From Liquorilactobacillus oeni DSM 19972 (lineage in GTDB: Bacteria > Bacillota > Bacilli > Lactobacillales > Lactobacillaceae): a DNA stretch of 64,000 nt. Positions 9,122 through 18,178 of this stretch are shown piece by piece; the first letter of the stretch is position 1; each line of letters begins with the position of its first letter. Position numbers and translations under genes: made by a program. The notes under the pieces are model-generated. The model searched no databases. It had not been told where the DNA came from and saw nothing but the letters and a program-made list of their open reading frames with translations. Location: contig NZ_AZEH01000034.1 in the NCBI RefSeq assembly GCF_001436275.1, forward strand, positions 1-64,000. Reading direction: 5' to 3'.

Positions 9122-10048
9122 TTACTTATTCAATTTTTCAGCTGTCTTATCGTATTCTCGAATTACATTAAAATTACTGTCCTTAGAATCTGCATAACCT
9201 TCATGCGAATAAACGCTGGAAATAATTTCATGCCCTTTCTTGGACTTAGCAATTTTCTTGAAGGCCTCTTTTATCTTTTTCTGCCATTTTTCACTCATAT
9301 CTTTACGAACAGTAATAGTATCGTTAGGAATTTTAGCTGTTGTATAAATAGGCACTACTTTGTTCATTACATCCGGCGCATCCTTAGTCACAAGCTTACA
9401 AGCACCTTGGAAGACAAACGCCGCATCAGTATTACCGTTATAAACCGCTAAAACTCCTTGATCATGCCCCTTTACTTGTACTGTCTTGATATTATCTTTA
9501 TTGATGTTGACACCTTCTTTATAGAGCGAAGCTGCTGGGAAAATCCATCCGGCTGTTGATGTCGTATCTTGGACAGCAATCTTTTTACCCTTTAAGTCTG
9601 AAAGCTTGGTAATTCCACTGTCTTTACGTACTAAAATCTGAGAACGATAAAAATCAACCATCTTTCCAGTAGACTCATCATTAGGCTCTTTAACACCAAA
9701 ACGCAGTGCTTGCAAAAGTACCTTGGCACCATATTGTTTGTGTGCAAGCACATAAGCGTCAGGCGGTAAGAAACCAACATCAATTTTTTTTGAACCCATA
9801 GCTTCTACGATAGTATTGTAGTCAGTAGAAACACTTACCTTAACTGGGATTCCTAATTCCTTTTTCAATAAGCCTTCGAGTGGCTTAGCCTTAGCTTCAA
9901 TCGTTGTAGCATTTGATGAAGGGACGAATTGAACTTTTAACTCTTTTGGATCACTTGCACCTTTTACTGTTGACTTACCGCATGCAACAAGTACAGTTAC
10001 ACATAATGCCATTGAAACTAAAGCAAAAATTCTTTTACTTAATTTCAC
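9122..10048 (-). CDS. phnD: Phosphonate-type ABC transporter substrate-binding lipoprotein PhnD
   Basis: About 308 residues. A basic start and hydrophobic segment end in a lipobox (TVLVACG), so it is a membrane-anchored lipoprotein. The mature part is a PhnD/TauA-like periplasmic-binding fold with KELKVQFVPSSNATTIEAKAKPL and GFLPPDAYVLAHKQYG. The GTG at 10048 is preferred because AAGAGGAGTG lies just upstream; a longer frame from 10087 lacks such a site. It heads the cluster phnD-phnC-phnE-phnE-phosphatase. Ligand specificity (phosphonate, phosphite, phosphate ester) is not determined. Confidence 0.88.
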   Translation of the reverse strand: MKLSKRIFALVSMALCVTVLVACGKSTVKGASDPKELKVQFVPSSNATTIEAKAKPLEGLLKKELGIPVKVSVSTDYNTIVEAMGSKKIDVGFLPPDAYVLAHKQYGAKVLLQALRFGVKEPNDESTGKMVDFYRSQILVRKDSGITKLSDLKGKKIAVQDTTSTAGWIFPAASLYKEGVNINKDNIKTVQVKGHDQGVLAVYNGNTDAAFVFQGACKLVTKDAPDVMNKVVPIYTTAKIPNDTITVRKDMSEKWQKKIKEAFKKIAKSKKGHEIISSVYSHEGYADSKDSNFNVIREYDKTAEKLNK

Positions 10049-10499
10049 TTTCCCCACTCCTCTTAAATAATTGCATATTTTAATCACGCAAAATCACAGC
10101 TGATTAAAAATCCCCAAATCTATCAAACTTTGTTAACGATAGGCTTCCCCCCGAAAGCTAAAAAATCCCTAAAAAAACGTTAACTCTGTCTGAAATTTAG
10201 GCAACTCCTTACCTAAAAAGGATTTGTAAAAGGACAGTATCATCGCTGCCAGACAAATCATCTGCAATTTCACATGACTTCTTCAGTATAAATTGCTAGT
10301 GTAAGGAAACATCCCTTTTTTTGTAAGCTTTACGTAAAAAAATAGACTAAGGTACTAGCCTTATTCTGAATTAAAGCTAGTATTTTACTCCAAAACAATT
10401 TTTAGCTAAATGCTCATTTCTTGACATTGCCTTTAAAAATATGTTTATCATGGTAACGATTGCTTTTTTATTTACACTTAACAACATAAGGAGAATGAG
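10049..10499. other. Divergent intergenic region between phnD and gbuA
   Basis: This 450-bp region carries both divergent promoters. GTTAACG and CGTTAAC occur as an inverted pair about 40 bp apart near 10133 and 10177. The phnD leader can form small hairpins, but I recognise no riboswitch class and no coding sequence. Confidence 0.5.
10421..10451 (+). promoter_or_regulatory. Probable promoter of gbuABC
   Basis: TTGACA at 10421-10426 is followed by a -10-like TATCAT at 10446-10451 (19-bp spacer) or TTTATC at 10444 (17-bp spacer). The leader to the gbuA start is about 45 nt. Confidence 0.5.
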
Positions 10500-11690
10500 A
10501 TGTCAGTAGAGATAGAAGTTAAAAATGTCACTAAGATATTTGGAAAACAAATATCTAAAGCAAAAAAAATGGCCTCTCAAGAGGCGAGTAAAGAAGAAAT
10601 TCTTGCTAAAACAGGCGCTACTGTTGGGGTCGATCAGGCAAGTTTTAAGATAAATCGTGGGGAATTGTTCGTAATCATGGGACTTTCAGGAAGCGGAAAA
10701 TCCACTATGCTGCGTATGATTAATCAACTAATTCCTGTGACTTCAGGACAAATTTTAGTAGAAGGAAAAGATCTAACTAAACTAGGTAAAAAAGAACTGA
10801 TAGAGTTCAGACGAGAAAAAATGAGTATGGTTTTTCAAAACTTTGCTCTCTTACCACACTATACCATCTTAGATAACGTTGCGTTTGGACTTGAACTCCA
10901 AGGAATTGAAAAAAATGAACGTTTGAAAAAAGCTAAAAAAGCTCTTAAAATTGTTGGCTTAAGCGGTTATGGAACTCAGTATCCTTCACAGCTCTCAGGC
11001 GGCATGCAGCAGCGGGTTGGATTGGCACGTGCACTTGCAAGCAATACGCAGATTCTGCTTATGGATGAAGCTTTCTCTGCGCTTGACCCATTGAACCGTA
11101 AAGAAATGCAAGATGAGCTTTTAAAAATTCAGTCCGATTTAAATAAAACTATTGTCTTCATAAGTCATGATCTTAATGAAGCTCTGAAGCTTGGGGATCA
11201 TATTATGATCATGCGTAATGGTATGGTCGTACAAACTGGTACTCCGGAAGAAATTTTAACAAATCCAGCAAACGATTACGTTGAAAAATTCATAGAAGAA
11301 GTTGATCGAACTAGGGTTTTAACTGCCAGTAATGTAATGATTAACCCTGCCACTGTCAATATCGAGAAATCTGGTCCTCGAACTGCATTACGCGAAATGC
11401 AGGCTAATAATACATCATCCATCTACGTTGTTGACAACCAGCGGCATTTTATCGGCTGGGCTGATGCAAGCGATGTTTCAAACTTAATTCGTAAGGGTTC
11501 AAAAGACTTAAAATCTGTGTTAATGCGCAATGTCCCAGTAGCACACCCCGATACACCGCTTAATGAACTTCTTTCTGAAGTTTCCACAACCCAGATCCCT
11601 CTTGCAGTTCTTGATGAAGATAGTCACCTGAAAGGGATTATTGTCCGTGGTGCCGTTTTGGCAGCTTTAGCAGGAGATGAGGTAGAATAA
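10500..11690 (+). CDS. gbuA: Glycine betaine ABC transporter ATP-binding protein (ProV/OpuAA/GbuA type)
   Basis: 396 residues, with an ABC ATPase domain followed by two CBS domains. Walker A is GLSGSGKST near residue 60, the signature LSGGMQQR near 165 and Walker B LLMDEAFSALD near 185. The N-terminal insertion AKKMASQEASKEEILAKTGATVGV is characteristic of the ProV/OpuAA branch. The CBS pair (from about residue 280) is linked to ionic-strength sensing in this family. AAGGAG precedes the ATG. It overlaps gbuB by 1 bp, in the operon gbuABC for uptake of glycine betaine or proline betaine under osmotic stress. Confidence 0.93.
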   Translation: MSVEIEVKNVTKIFGKQISKAKKMASQEASKEEILAKTGATVGVDQASFKINRGELFVIMGLSGSGKSTMLRMINQLIPVTSGQILVEGKDLTKLGKKELIEFRREKMSMVFQNFALLPHYTILDNVAFGLELQGIEKNERLKKAKKALKIVGLSGYGTQYPSQLSGGMQQRVGLARALASNTQILLMDEAFSALDPLNRKEMQDELLKIQSDLNKTIVFISHDLNEALKLGDHIMIMRNGMVVQTGTPEEILTNPANDYVEKFIEEVDRTRVLTASNVMINPATVNIEKSGPRTALREMQANNTSSIYVVDNQRHFIGWADASDVSNLIRKGSKDLKSVLMRNVPVAHPDTPLNELLSEVSTTQIPLAVLDEDSHLKGIIVRGAVLAALAGDEVE

Positions 11691-12529
11691 TGACTTTAAC
11701 AATAGCAGCATCGCTGGAAAAATGGATTAATTCGTTTGTTGACTGGCTCTCTCAGTTTACAGGAGTTTTTAATGCTATTAGTGATGGAATCAGTTCAATT
11801 GCAAATGTGTTTCAATGGATCTTTGATCTATTACCGGCATGGCTCTTTATCGTATTGGTTCTAGGTACAACTTATTTTAGCAAGCGTCACGAAAAAAAAT
11901 ATGGTCTTTTGACATTTGAGCTTCTCGGTCTTTTATATATTTGGGTCATCGGCTATTGGAGAGATATGACACAGACATTAACGTTAGTTTTAACATCGTG
12001 TTTGATTGTCTATATAATTGGTATTCCATTAGGTATCTGGATGGCTAAGAGTAATGCTGTTCAGTTGATTGTACGACCCATTTTAGATTTTATGCAAACG
12101 ATGCCGGCTTTTGTTTATCTGATTCCGGCAGTAGCATTTTTTGGAATTGGTACGGTACCAGGGGCTATCGCATCTATTATTTTCGCAATGCCTCCTACAG
12201 TTAGAATGACCAACTTAGGAATCCGGCAGGTTCCAACCGATCTGGTGGAAGCTGCTGACTCTTACGGTGCAAATGGCTGGCAAAAACTTATTAAGGTTCA
12301 ATTGCCGTTAGCACGTTCAACTATTATGGCAGGAGTTTCACAGTCTTTGATGCTGGCACTATCGATGGTAGTGATTGCTTCAATGATCGGAACACTTGGA
12401 CTTGGAACTCAGGTTTACTTTGCGGTTGGTCGCAATAATGCAGGGGCAGGTTTTACAGCCGGTTTAGCAATCGTAATACTGGCAATCATCATCGATAGAA
12501 TGAGCAACACTTTGCAAAAAAAGAAATGA
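11690..12529 (+). CDS. gbuB: Glycine betaine ABC transporter permease (ProW/OpuAB/GbuB type)
   Basis: 279 residues. An N-terminal amphipathic region (residues 5-40) precedes the permease core with about six membrane segments. MQTMPAFVYLIPAVAFFGIGTVPG and the EAA loop VEAADSYGANGWQKLIKVQLPLA are diagnostic of ProW/OpuAB. The start ATG overlaps the TAA of gbuA. It forms the channel with a homodimer of GbuA and receives substrate from GbuC. Confidence 0.93.
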   Translation: MTLTIAASLEKWINSFVDWLSQFTGVFNAISDGISSIANVFQWIFDLLPAWLFIVLVLGTTYFSKRHEKKYGLLTFELLGLLYIWVIGYWRDMTQTLTLVLTSCLIVYIIGIPLGIWMAKSNAVQLIVRPILDFMQTMPAFVYLIPAVAFFGIGTVPGAIASIIFAMPPTVRMTNLGIRQVPTDLVEAADSYGANGWQKLIKVQLPLARSTIMAGVSQSLMLALSMVVIASMIGTLGLGTQVYFAVGRNNAGAGFTAGLAIVILAIIIDRMSNTLQKKK

Positions 12530-12545
12530 TGAAAGGAGTGATCAC

Positions 12546-13457
12546 TTGCTGCGCAAGAATTTCAAATTCCTGAAATGGTGTCTTCTAAGTCTGCTGCTTA
12601 TTTTTTTGCTTTCTGGCTGTGGAAGTACAACCGAACCTTACCATCCTGAGGAAAAATTAGGCCCACAGATCAATTATACGATCACAGGGATCGATGCAGG
12701 GGCTGGAATAATGGGAAATACCCAGACTGCGCTTGAAAAATACGGTTTAAAAAATCATAATTGGCAGTTACAAACAAGTTCAACTGCTGCAATGACAACT
12801 GTTCTCGGTAAAGCTATCAAAAATAAGCAGCCTATTGTAGTTACTGGTTGGGTGCCTCATTGGATGTTCACTAAATATAAACTTAAATTCTTAAAAGATC
12901 CAAAAATGATTTACGGTAAATCTGAGAACATCCACTCCATTTCACGATTAGGATTACAGAAGGATTCTCCTGGGGTATACACCTTTTTGAAAAATTTCTC
13001 ATGGAACACTTCACAAATCTCAGAAGTAATGTTTGCTGTTAACAACGGAACTTCACCTCAAGAAGCTGCAAAAAGCTATCTAAAAAAACATCCTGATCAA
13101 GTTAAAAAATGGCTTTCGAATGTATCCGCTGGGAAAAATAAAAAAATTACGATTGCCTATGTTGCTTGGGACTCTGAAATTGCTTCTGCAAACATTGCTA
13201 AAGAAGTTTTGGAAAAGCGAGGGTATCAAGTTGATATCCGAGCAATGGAAGCACAACCAATGTGGACTGCTGTTGCAACCGGTGCTGCAGATTTTTCGCT
13301 AAGTGCTTGGCTTCCAACTACACATGCTGTTTACGCCCACAAATTTAAAGGAAAATATATTGATGTTCATCAAAACCTACATGGTGCAAAAACAGGCTTA
13401 GCAGTACCGACATATATGAAAAACATTAATTCAATAGAAGATTTAAAAACTAAATAA
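12546..13457 (+). CDS. gbuC: Glycine betaine-binding lipoprotein (OpuAC/GbuC type)
   Basis: 303 residues, translated from a TTG at 12546 with AAAGGAG about 8 bp upstream. The signal peptide ends in a lipobox (LLSGCGS). The OpuAC-like domain contains the GWVPHWMF and WLPTTHAVY segments, whose tryptophans are typical of the aromatic cage for quaternary amines. It is the last gene of the operon and is followed by a strong terminator. Confidence 0.92.
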   Translation: MLRKNFKFLKWCLLSLLLIFLLSGCGSTTEPYHPEEKLGPQINYTITGIDAGAGIMGNTQTALEKYGLKNHNWQLQTSSTAAMTTVLGKAIKNKQPIVVTGWVPHWMFTKYKLKFLKDPKMIYGKSENIHSISRLGLQKDSPGVYTFLKNFSWNTSQISEVMFAVNNGTSPQEAAKSYLKKHPDQVKKWLSNVSAGKNKKITIAYVAWDSEIASANIAKEVLEKRGYQVDIRAMEAQPMWTAVATGAADFSLSAWLPTTHAVYAHKFKGKYIDVHQNLHGAKTGLAVPTYMKNINSIEDLKTK

Positions 13458-13470
13458 CATTTATCTATTT

Positions 13471-13520
13471 AAAAAAGATCGTTGTATTCTACATTAACCT
13501 AGAATGCAGCGGCCTTTTTT
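13471..13520 (+). terminator. Rho-independent terminator after gbuC
   Basis: CGTTGTATTCTA (13480) pairs fully, with G-U pairs, with TAGAATGCAGCG (13500-13511) and is followed by TTTTTT. A-rich sequence upstream makes it usable for the convergent hydrolase gene too. Confidence 0.85.
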
Positions 13521-13531
13521 AAATTATTTTC

Positions 13532-14512
13532 TTAAATTTTTAACTTTTGCTCACTAAGTTCATTCTTAACAATAAAAAAATGTGGCTTTTCAAAATCCAA
13601 CATTTTACGAGTTAACTGCAAGCTGACCGGACTGATACGATTATACGGCTCAAAGTAATACCGCAATGATTCTAGACAAAAGGAAGAACGATAAACCGAA
13701 TATGTCTTTTGATAAGCACTGCTTTTCGGAACACTTACACTGTCAAGCAAATGAAAACTACTAATAATGTTAGCTTCCTCATTTTGCGGCTGATCAACTC
13801 TCTCTTTATAATAAGCAGCACGAATAAAACGTCCACTAGGTGTATAAGAACTTGAAGGTACTTTTTTTCCCGCAAAGCTCCCAGTGCTTATTTTTGAAAC
13901 ATCATTAGAAATATTTTGATTAATAAATTCTGGGGTAAAGTTCAAATATCCTGCTAATTTTTTTAGCTGCTGCTTAAAATCATATGCATTAGTAACCACC
14001 CCAAGAGGATTATCCTGCAACTTAAGCGGCTGCCGGTTCGGCTCTATAATTACAATCCGCCCTGTCTTATCTGCCGCAACGTAGTGGAGTTCCGGATAAC
14101 CATAATCCTTTACTGCATTTTTTCCACTCAATAAACGAATCTCTTCAATATGTGTTTCAATGTCTGCTACCGAACTGAAGTTTGCTAGTAAATATAATGG
14201 TAGCTCAAAAGGTGCTAAGCAAATATGATCATTATCACATTCATCAAGCAACTGTGCCCCATTCTTAAATGTTAGTTTTTGTACACTTAAACCGCATTCA
14301 TTAACTCCATCAGAAATATCAATCTCAAAATCACGCTTTCTCCCAGTTCCAAGCATTGCAAACCGATTCGTGCGAGAAATACCATCGAAATCTGATTGCC
14401 ACCTAAAATTACGAGGGACAAAGACTGGGCCTGCAACCAACCTATGCCAGTCCATGGTACGTGAAAGTACATGACTGCCATCTGCCCCCACTTGAAAAAT
14501 ACTCGTACACAT
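13532..14512 (-). CDS. Choloylglycine hydrolase/penicillin acylase family amidase
   Basis: A 326-residue N-terminal-nucleophile hydrolase. The initiator Met is followed by Cys2, the catalytic nucleophile exposed after Met removal. Arg18, Asp21, Asn175 and Arg228, the positions I recall for this family, are all occupied (RTMDW, TNAYDF, SGRFIRAAYY). The family splits linear amides: conjugated bile salts, penicillin V or acyl-homoserine lactones. The TNAYDF sequence replaces the usual TN(N/S)P, so bile-salt specificity cannot be assumed. No signal peptide, so cytoplasmic. It stands alone between two convergent transcripts. Confidence 0.85.
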   Translation of the reverse strand: MCTSIFQVGADGSHVLSRTMDWHRLVAGPVFVPRNFRWQSDFDGISRTNRFAMLGTGRKRDFEIDISDGVNECGLSVQKLTFKNGAQLLDECDNDHICLAPFELPLYLLANFSSVADIETHIEEIRLLSGKNAVKDYGYPELHYVAADKTGRIVIIEPNRQPLKLQDNPLGVVTNAYDFKQQLKKLAGYLNFTPEFINQNISNDVSKISTGSFAGKKVPSSSYTPSGRFIRAAYYKERVDQPQNEEANIISSFHLLDSVSVPKSSAYQKTYSVYRSSFCLESLRYYFEPYNRISPVSLQLTRKMLDFEKPHFFIVKNELSEQKLKI

Positions 14513-14625
14513 ACTCCTAAACCTCCCGTTTCAGCCTATTGAAAGCTGAAGCTCAATAAAAAATCGTAAATCGTGAACTTTTAACTCCAGTGTCATGAAA
14601 ACACGTACCTAAACTTCTTATTCGT

Positions 14626-15294
14626 CTAGACTTTCTTCATTTTTCCATCGGTTATCTGATAAACCTTATCCGCCATTTTTTCTAACCGGAGATCATGCGT
14701 CACTACTATAATTGTTTTTTGGTTTTCATGGGCCAGCCTTTTCAATAGGTTCATAACCTGCATCGTACGTCCAGTATCAAGTGAGGCAGTGGGCTCGTCT
14801 GCTAAAATATATTCTGGATCAGCAAACAATGCCCTTGCGATCGCCACACGTTGTTTCTGCCCTCCAGATAATTCATCTGGATATTTGAACAGCAGTTCTT
14901 TTATTCCTAGAATATTTAAAACTGAATTGAACTGCTTTTCGGAAAGGTTATTCGTTTTAACTTTTTCAAGCAAATCAAATTGCTCTTTTACTGTCAGGTA
15001 AGGTACTAAATTATAGGCCTGAAGCACAAAGCCAACAGTAGTTAATCGCATTTTAGTCTGTTCTTTTTGAGAAAGCAAGGTAATATCTTGCCCGTTGATC
15101 AATACATCTCCAGAACTAGGAGTCTGCAGCCCGCCTGCAATTGTAAGAAAAGTTGTCTTTCCAGAACCAGACGGTCCTACCACTAAAACCAGCTGGCTTT
15201 CTTCAACTTCAAAGTTGACTTGGCTTAGTGCAACAAACCGGCTGCTGCCAGTCCCATATACCTTGCTTACATCTATCAATTTTAATCCTGTCAC
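14626..15294 (-). CDS. ABC transporter ATP-binding protein, LolD/MacB-like (HrtA-like)
   Basis: 222 residues from a GTG at 15294 that has GGAGG 5 bp upstream. Walker A is GPSGSGKT, signature LSGGQKQR, Walker B ILADEPTASLD with the usual D-loop. This branch works with FtsX-type permeases as mechanotransmission exporters. It follows its permease directly (stop of the permease at 15296). The pair resembles HrtAB haem-efflux systems of lactic acid bacteria, but the substrate is inference from general similarity. Confidence 0.85.
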   Translation of the reverse strand: MTGLKLIDVSKVYGTGSSRFVALSQVNFEVEESQLVLVVGPSGSGKTTFLTIAGGLQTPSSGDVLINGQDITLLSQKEQTKMRLTTVGFVLQAYNLVPYLTVKEQFDLLEKVKTNNLSEKQFNSVLNILGIKELLFKYPDELSGGQKQRVAIARALFADPEYILADEPTASLDTGRTMQVMNLLKRLAHENQKTIIVVTHDLRLEKMADKVYQITDGKMKKV

Positions 15295-15295
15295 T

Positions 15296-16345
15296 TTATC
15301 CTCCAATCATCTTAACCGGGTCAACCCTTATAATTTGTTGAATTGGAATCAAAGAGCCCAACAACGACATTAAAATAATTCCTGTCCCAGCAACGCACAC
15401 ACTGGAAAGAGAAATAGAGATTGGTACTTGGGTAGGCAAAACAACCGCAGTTAAAATTGATAATACTATGGCAACTCCGACACCAGCAACAGATATAATG
15501 AGAGTCTGAGTCAATGTATTGAGTACCAGATAACGGGTTGGAATCCCCTGAGCTTTCATTACTCCAAAGTTTGGGAGCTTTTGGATTGTCAAAATATAAA
15601 GGAAAATTGAGATAATTATCAAAATAATTATGAAAAGAAATCCTATCATAAAATTGAAAGTCAGCTGCTGGGCACTATAACCTGGTAATTTGTTAATAAA
15701 CTGGGTAAGCGTATAACTTTCGCTATCACTAAGTTTTATATTTTTATCCAATTTTTTATTCAAAACCACTCCGTTAGTAACATCTTTATCTATTTTACCC
15801 AGCGTTTCAAAGGAAATGTAAACCACAGGAGCAGCATTTAGTGAAGCCTCTTTAGTAAAACCGACTATCTTAATCTGTTCTTTCGAATTAGCAGTAGTAA
15901 AATAATCACCTACTTTATATCCGTCAGTCTTGAATTTAGCGGAAGCTAATGCCTCTTTTTCTGCAGTGAACTTATCTCCAGCAATCAACGGAAGCCTTTT
16001 ATAAATAAACTCATCTTTATTGACCGCCAGAAGCTGAGTATTCTCTTCTTTTTGTCCGCTCTTTCCCTTGACAATTGTAGAATATTGCGCAATCTGCGCT
16101 CCCCTATTTCCAATTTTTCCAAGATCTCTTAGGGGCAAAAAAGATTGAGCCAAGCGGCCTTGTGCATCTTTATTAAGAATAATCCTTTCTGCATGCCAAG
16201 GTTCAAGTGCAGATTTATTCAAATTAGATAAACCTGATGCTAAACCTGTCAAAACAAAAACCAAGTAGCTGACAAAAAATATCAAGCTGATAATTAAACC
16301 ATACCGTAACTTATCATGTTTGATTTCTTTAATAGCTAGGAACAT
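15296..16345 (-). CDS. ABC transporter permease with FtsX domain (HrtB-like)
   Basis: 349 residues, with an N-terminal membrane helix (about 15-38), an extracellular domain (about 40-225) and three C-terminal helices of the FtsX fold. The start MFLAIKEIKHDKLRYGLIISLIFF closely follows the pattern I recall for HrtB and DevC-like permeases. The downstream ATPase gene starts 1 bp after its stop. Candidate functions are haem or toxic-compound efflux. No adjacent TetR-type regulator is present, unlike the hrtRBA operon. Confidence 0.8.
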   Translation of the reverse strand: MFLAIKEIKHDKLRYGLIISLIFFVSYLVFVLTGLASGLSNLNKSALEPWHAERIILNKDAQGRLAQSFLPLRDLGKIGNRGAQIAQYSTIVKGKSGQKEENTQLLAVNKDEFIYKRLPLIAGDKFTAEKEALASAKFKTDGYKVGDYFTTANSKEQIKIVGFTKEASLNAAPVVYISFETLGKIDKDVTNGVVLNKKLDKNIKLSDSESYTLTQFINKLPGYSAQQLTFNFMIGFLFIIILIIISIFLYILTIQKLPNFGVMKAQGIPTRYLVLNTLTQTLIISVAGVGVAIVLSILTAVVLPTQVPISISLSSVCVAGTGIILMSLLGSLIPIQQIIRVDPVKMIGG

Positions 16346-16411
16346 CAGTTCACCTCAAAATAAAGTATTTTCAAAATAATACAGTTAACTAAGTTATCCT
16401 AGCACTTTTAC

Positions 16412-17365
16412 TTAAATAAAGTAAAAAATTTGATACCAGAACCTGTTGAGGGCTCTTAAATAATAGTTTACTCTGTCATGCTTGTGCAGGTAACAGTTTC
16501 TCTTCCAATTTGGAAACCATTCATGGACTTTTCGCCAAATCTGATCTAAAAGCCTCCTTCTCAAATTTTTATCCTTAATTTTAATTGCCTTTCTAAGCAA
16601 TACATTTCCTAACAAATTACGGCAAAAGCGATACTCAAGTTCTTGTTCAAATCTCGCATAGATCTTTTTTGCTTTATAAAAAGCAATAATATCTTCATAG
16701 ATCCAAAAAATTTCGATAATTCGATTTGTTTCATTGTATGAAATTGAAGAAGAACGTTGTGTATAATGAACTTCGTAATTAAAATCACTCGCTACTTCCG
16801 AAATATTGTTTAAAAAAGCTGCTGTCTCAAAGAAGAAAACCTGATCCTCATAGAGTTTGCCATAAGGAAAAAGGACCCCTGTATCAAAAAGCCAGTCTCT
16901 ACGGTAGAGTTTGTTCCACGCTACAACTCTTCCTTTGACCAAGTATTCAGATAATGAATTATAAGCCCTTCCCTTGTCTTTTTTAGAAAAATCCTTAAAT
17001 TCCCACACAAAATTACATTCAACAATTTTTTTTGAACCATTTTTAGTCAATGCATACATATTCTCAAGCATCTGTGTCTCCACATAGTCATCTGAGTCAA
17101 TAAAAAGCAGGTACTCTCCAGTAGCAAAACGCATTCCATAATTACGTGCATCTGATAAACCGCCGTTTGCTTTTTCATAATATTTAATTAGCTGCGGCGC
17201 TTTTTTTTGATATTCTCGGCAAATACTTCCAGATGAATCTGTACTGCCGTCATTAATCAAAATTAATTCAAAATCTTTCATTGTTTGTGCAAGCAGACTA
17301 TCGAGGCAACGTCGCAGATATTTTTCTACATTATAAATAGGAACAATTACACTAATTTTTTTCAT
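16412..17365 (-). CDS. Glycosyltransferase family 2
   Basis: 317 residues with a GT-A fold. The N-terminus ISVIVPIYNVEKYLRRCLDSLLAQT, the NDGSTDSS motif and FIDSDDYV (DxD-type metal site near residue 95) are typical. It has a basic C-terminus and no clear membrane helix except a short aromatic tail. It is the last of three glycosyltransferase genes read from 19203, which would act on a cell-surface glycan. Donor and acceptor sugars are unknown. Confidence 0.9.
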   Translation of the reverse strand: MKKISVIVPIYNVEKYLRRCLDSLLAQTMKDFELILINDGSTDSSGSICREYQKKAPQLIKYYEKANGGLSDARNYGMRFATGEYLLFIDSDDYVETQMLENMYALTKNGSKKIVECNFVWEFKDFSKKDKGRAYNSLSEYLVKGRVVAWNKLYRRDWLFDTGVLFPYGKLYEDQVFFFETAAFLNNISEVASDFNYEVHYTQRSSSISYNETNRIIEIFWIYEDIIAFYKAKKIYARFEQELEYRFCRNLLGNVLLRKAIKIKDKNLRRRLLDQIWRKVHEWFPNWKRNCYLHKHDRVNYYLRALNRFWYQIFYFI

Positions 17366-17398
17366 CGCATTATCTCTCGCTTTTCATCTCCTTATAGA

Positions 17399-18178
17399 CT
17401 AATTATTATGACGAAATAAACTGCGCACTCTGCGAGCAACTCCCCAGCCTATTCTTAAAAACAAATTCAGCTTCATTCCCCATTTTTTGCCGAAACGTCG
17501 ATTGTTCCTTCTGATAATTTCTGTATGTACGCGGCTTCTTTCATCTTGCCACAATGCACTGTAGTGGTGGATACTGTAAGTCTTTTCTGTGATTTGTACT
17601 TTGCCGGTTAAAAAATCCATAGGTGCAAAATATTCCGTAGGATATATCATAATACCTTCAATTTTTTGTAATTCATTTCTTTTTTCAAATCCAGACTGCA
17701 CAAGGTACTTCGTTGCGTAAACTGGAATAGCAATAGTATTCAATTCGCCGTTTTTTTTGATAAACCTTATTCCTTCATACATATCCCTTAATCCTTTGAT
17801 GATTTTGTCAGCTTTAGCAGCACCAAAACCTAGGCCTGGTGCCACAAAAACTCCTTCTTCGTTAGTTTCCATCCCAAAAAAGCCATTTTCATTGAGCAAA
17901 CTATCTAAGTTCTTCACTAATTCAACATCTGTGTCTAGATAGATCCCCCCATACTCATAAACAACATCAAATCCTGCATAATCGGAAACAAAACTCCATT
18001 TTTTTTCCTCATAGGCTTGTTCCATATATCTATTTTTGTGGATATCATAATTTGTTTCATTCCAACAAATAATCTCGTAATCAGGACAAAGTTTTTTCCA
18101 ACCGTCAATATATTGTTGATACTGTTTGGGCAATGGGGTATTGCCAAACCAGCAATAATGAATTTTTTTAGGTATCAT
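17399..18178 (-). CDS. Capsular polysaccharide-type glycosyltransferase (GT32-like, DxD)
   Basis: 259 residues. IPKKIHYCWFG at the start, WSFVSDYAGFDVVYEYGGIYLDTDVE with the DxD motif around residue 95, and a basic C-terminal region match the Gly_transf_sug/GT32 family. It overlaps the preceding gene by 4 bp, so it is co-translated with it. Likely an extra- or exopolysaccharide side-chain transferase using a nucleotide sugar. Substrates cannot be read. Confidence 0.87.
   Translation of the reverse strand: MIPKKIHYCWFGNTPLPKQYQQYIDGWKKLCPDYEIICWNETNYDIHKNRYMEQAYEEKKWSFVSDYAGFDVVYEYGGIYLDTDVELVKNLDSLLNENGFFGMETNEEGVFVAPGLGFGAAKADKIIKGLRDMYEGIRFIKKNGELNTIAIPVYATKYLVQSGFEKRNELQKIEGIMIYPTEYFAPMDFLTGKVQITEKTYSIHHYSALWQDERSRVHTEIIRRNNRRFGKKWGMKLNLFLRIGWGVARRVRSLFRHNN

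Noticed and set aside
9203-9451. Open frame on the plus strand inside phnD
   Set aside because: Antisense shadow of phnD without ribosome site or family resemblance. Many similar shadows inside other genes were left out.
10049-10420. Possible riboswitch before phnD
   Set aside because: Small hairpins and an inverted GTTAACG pair are present, but no known aptamer core could be recognised.
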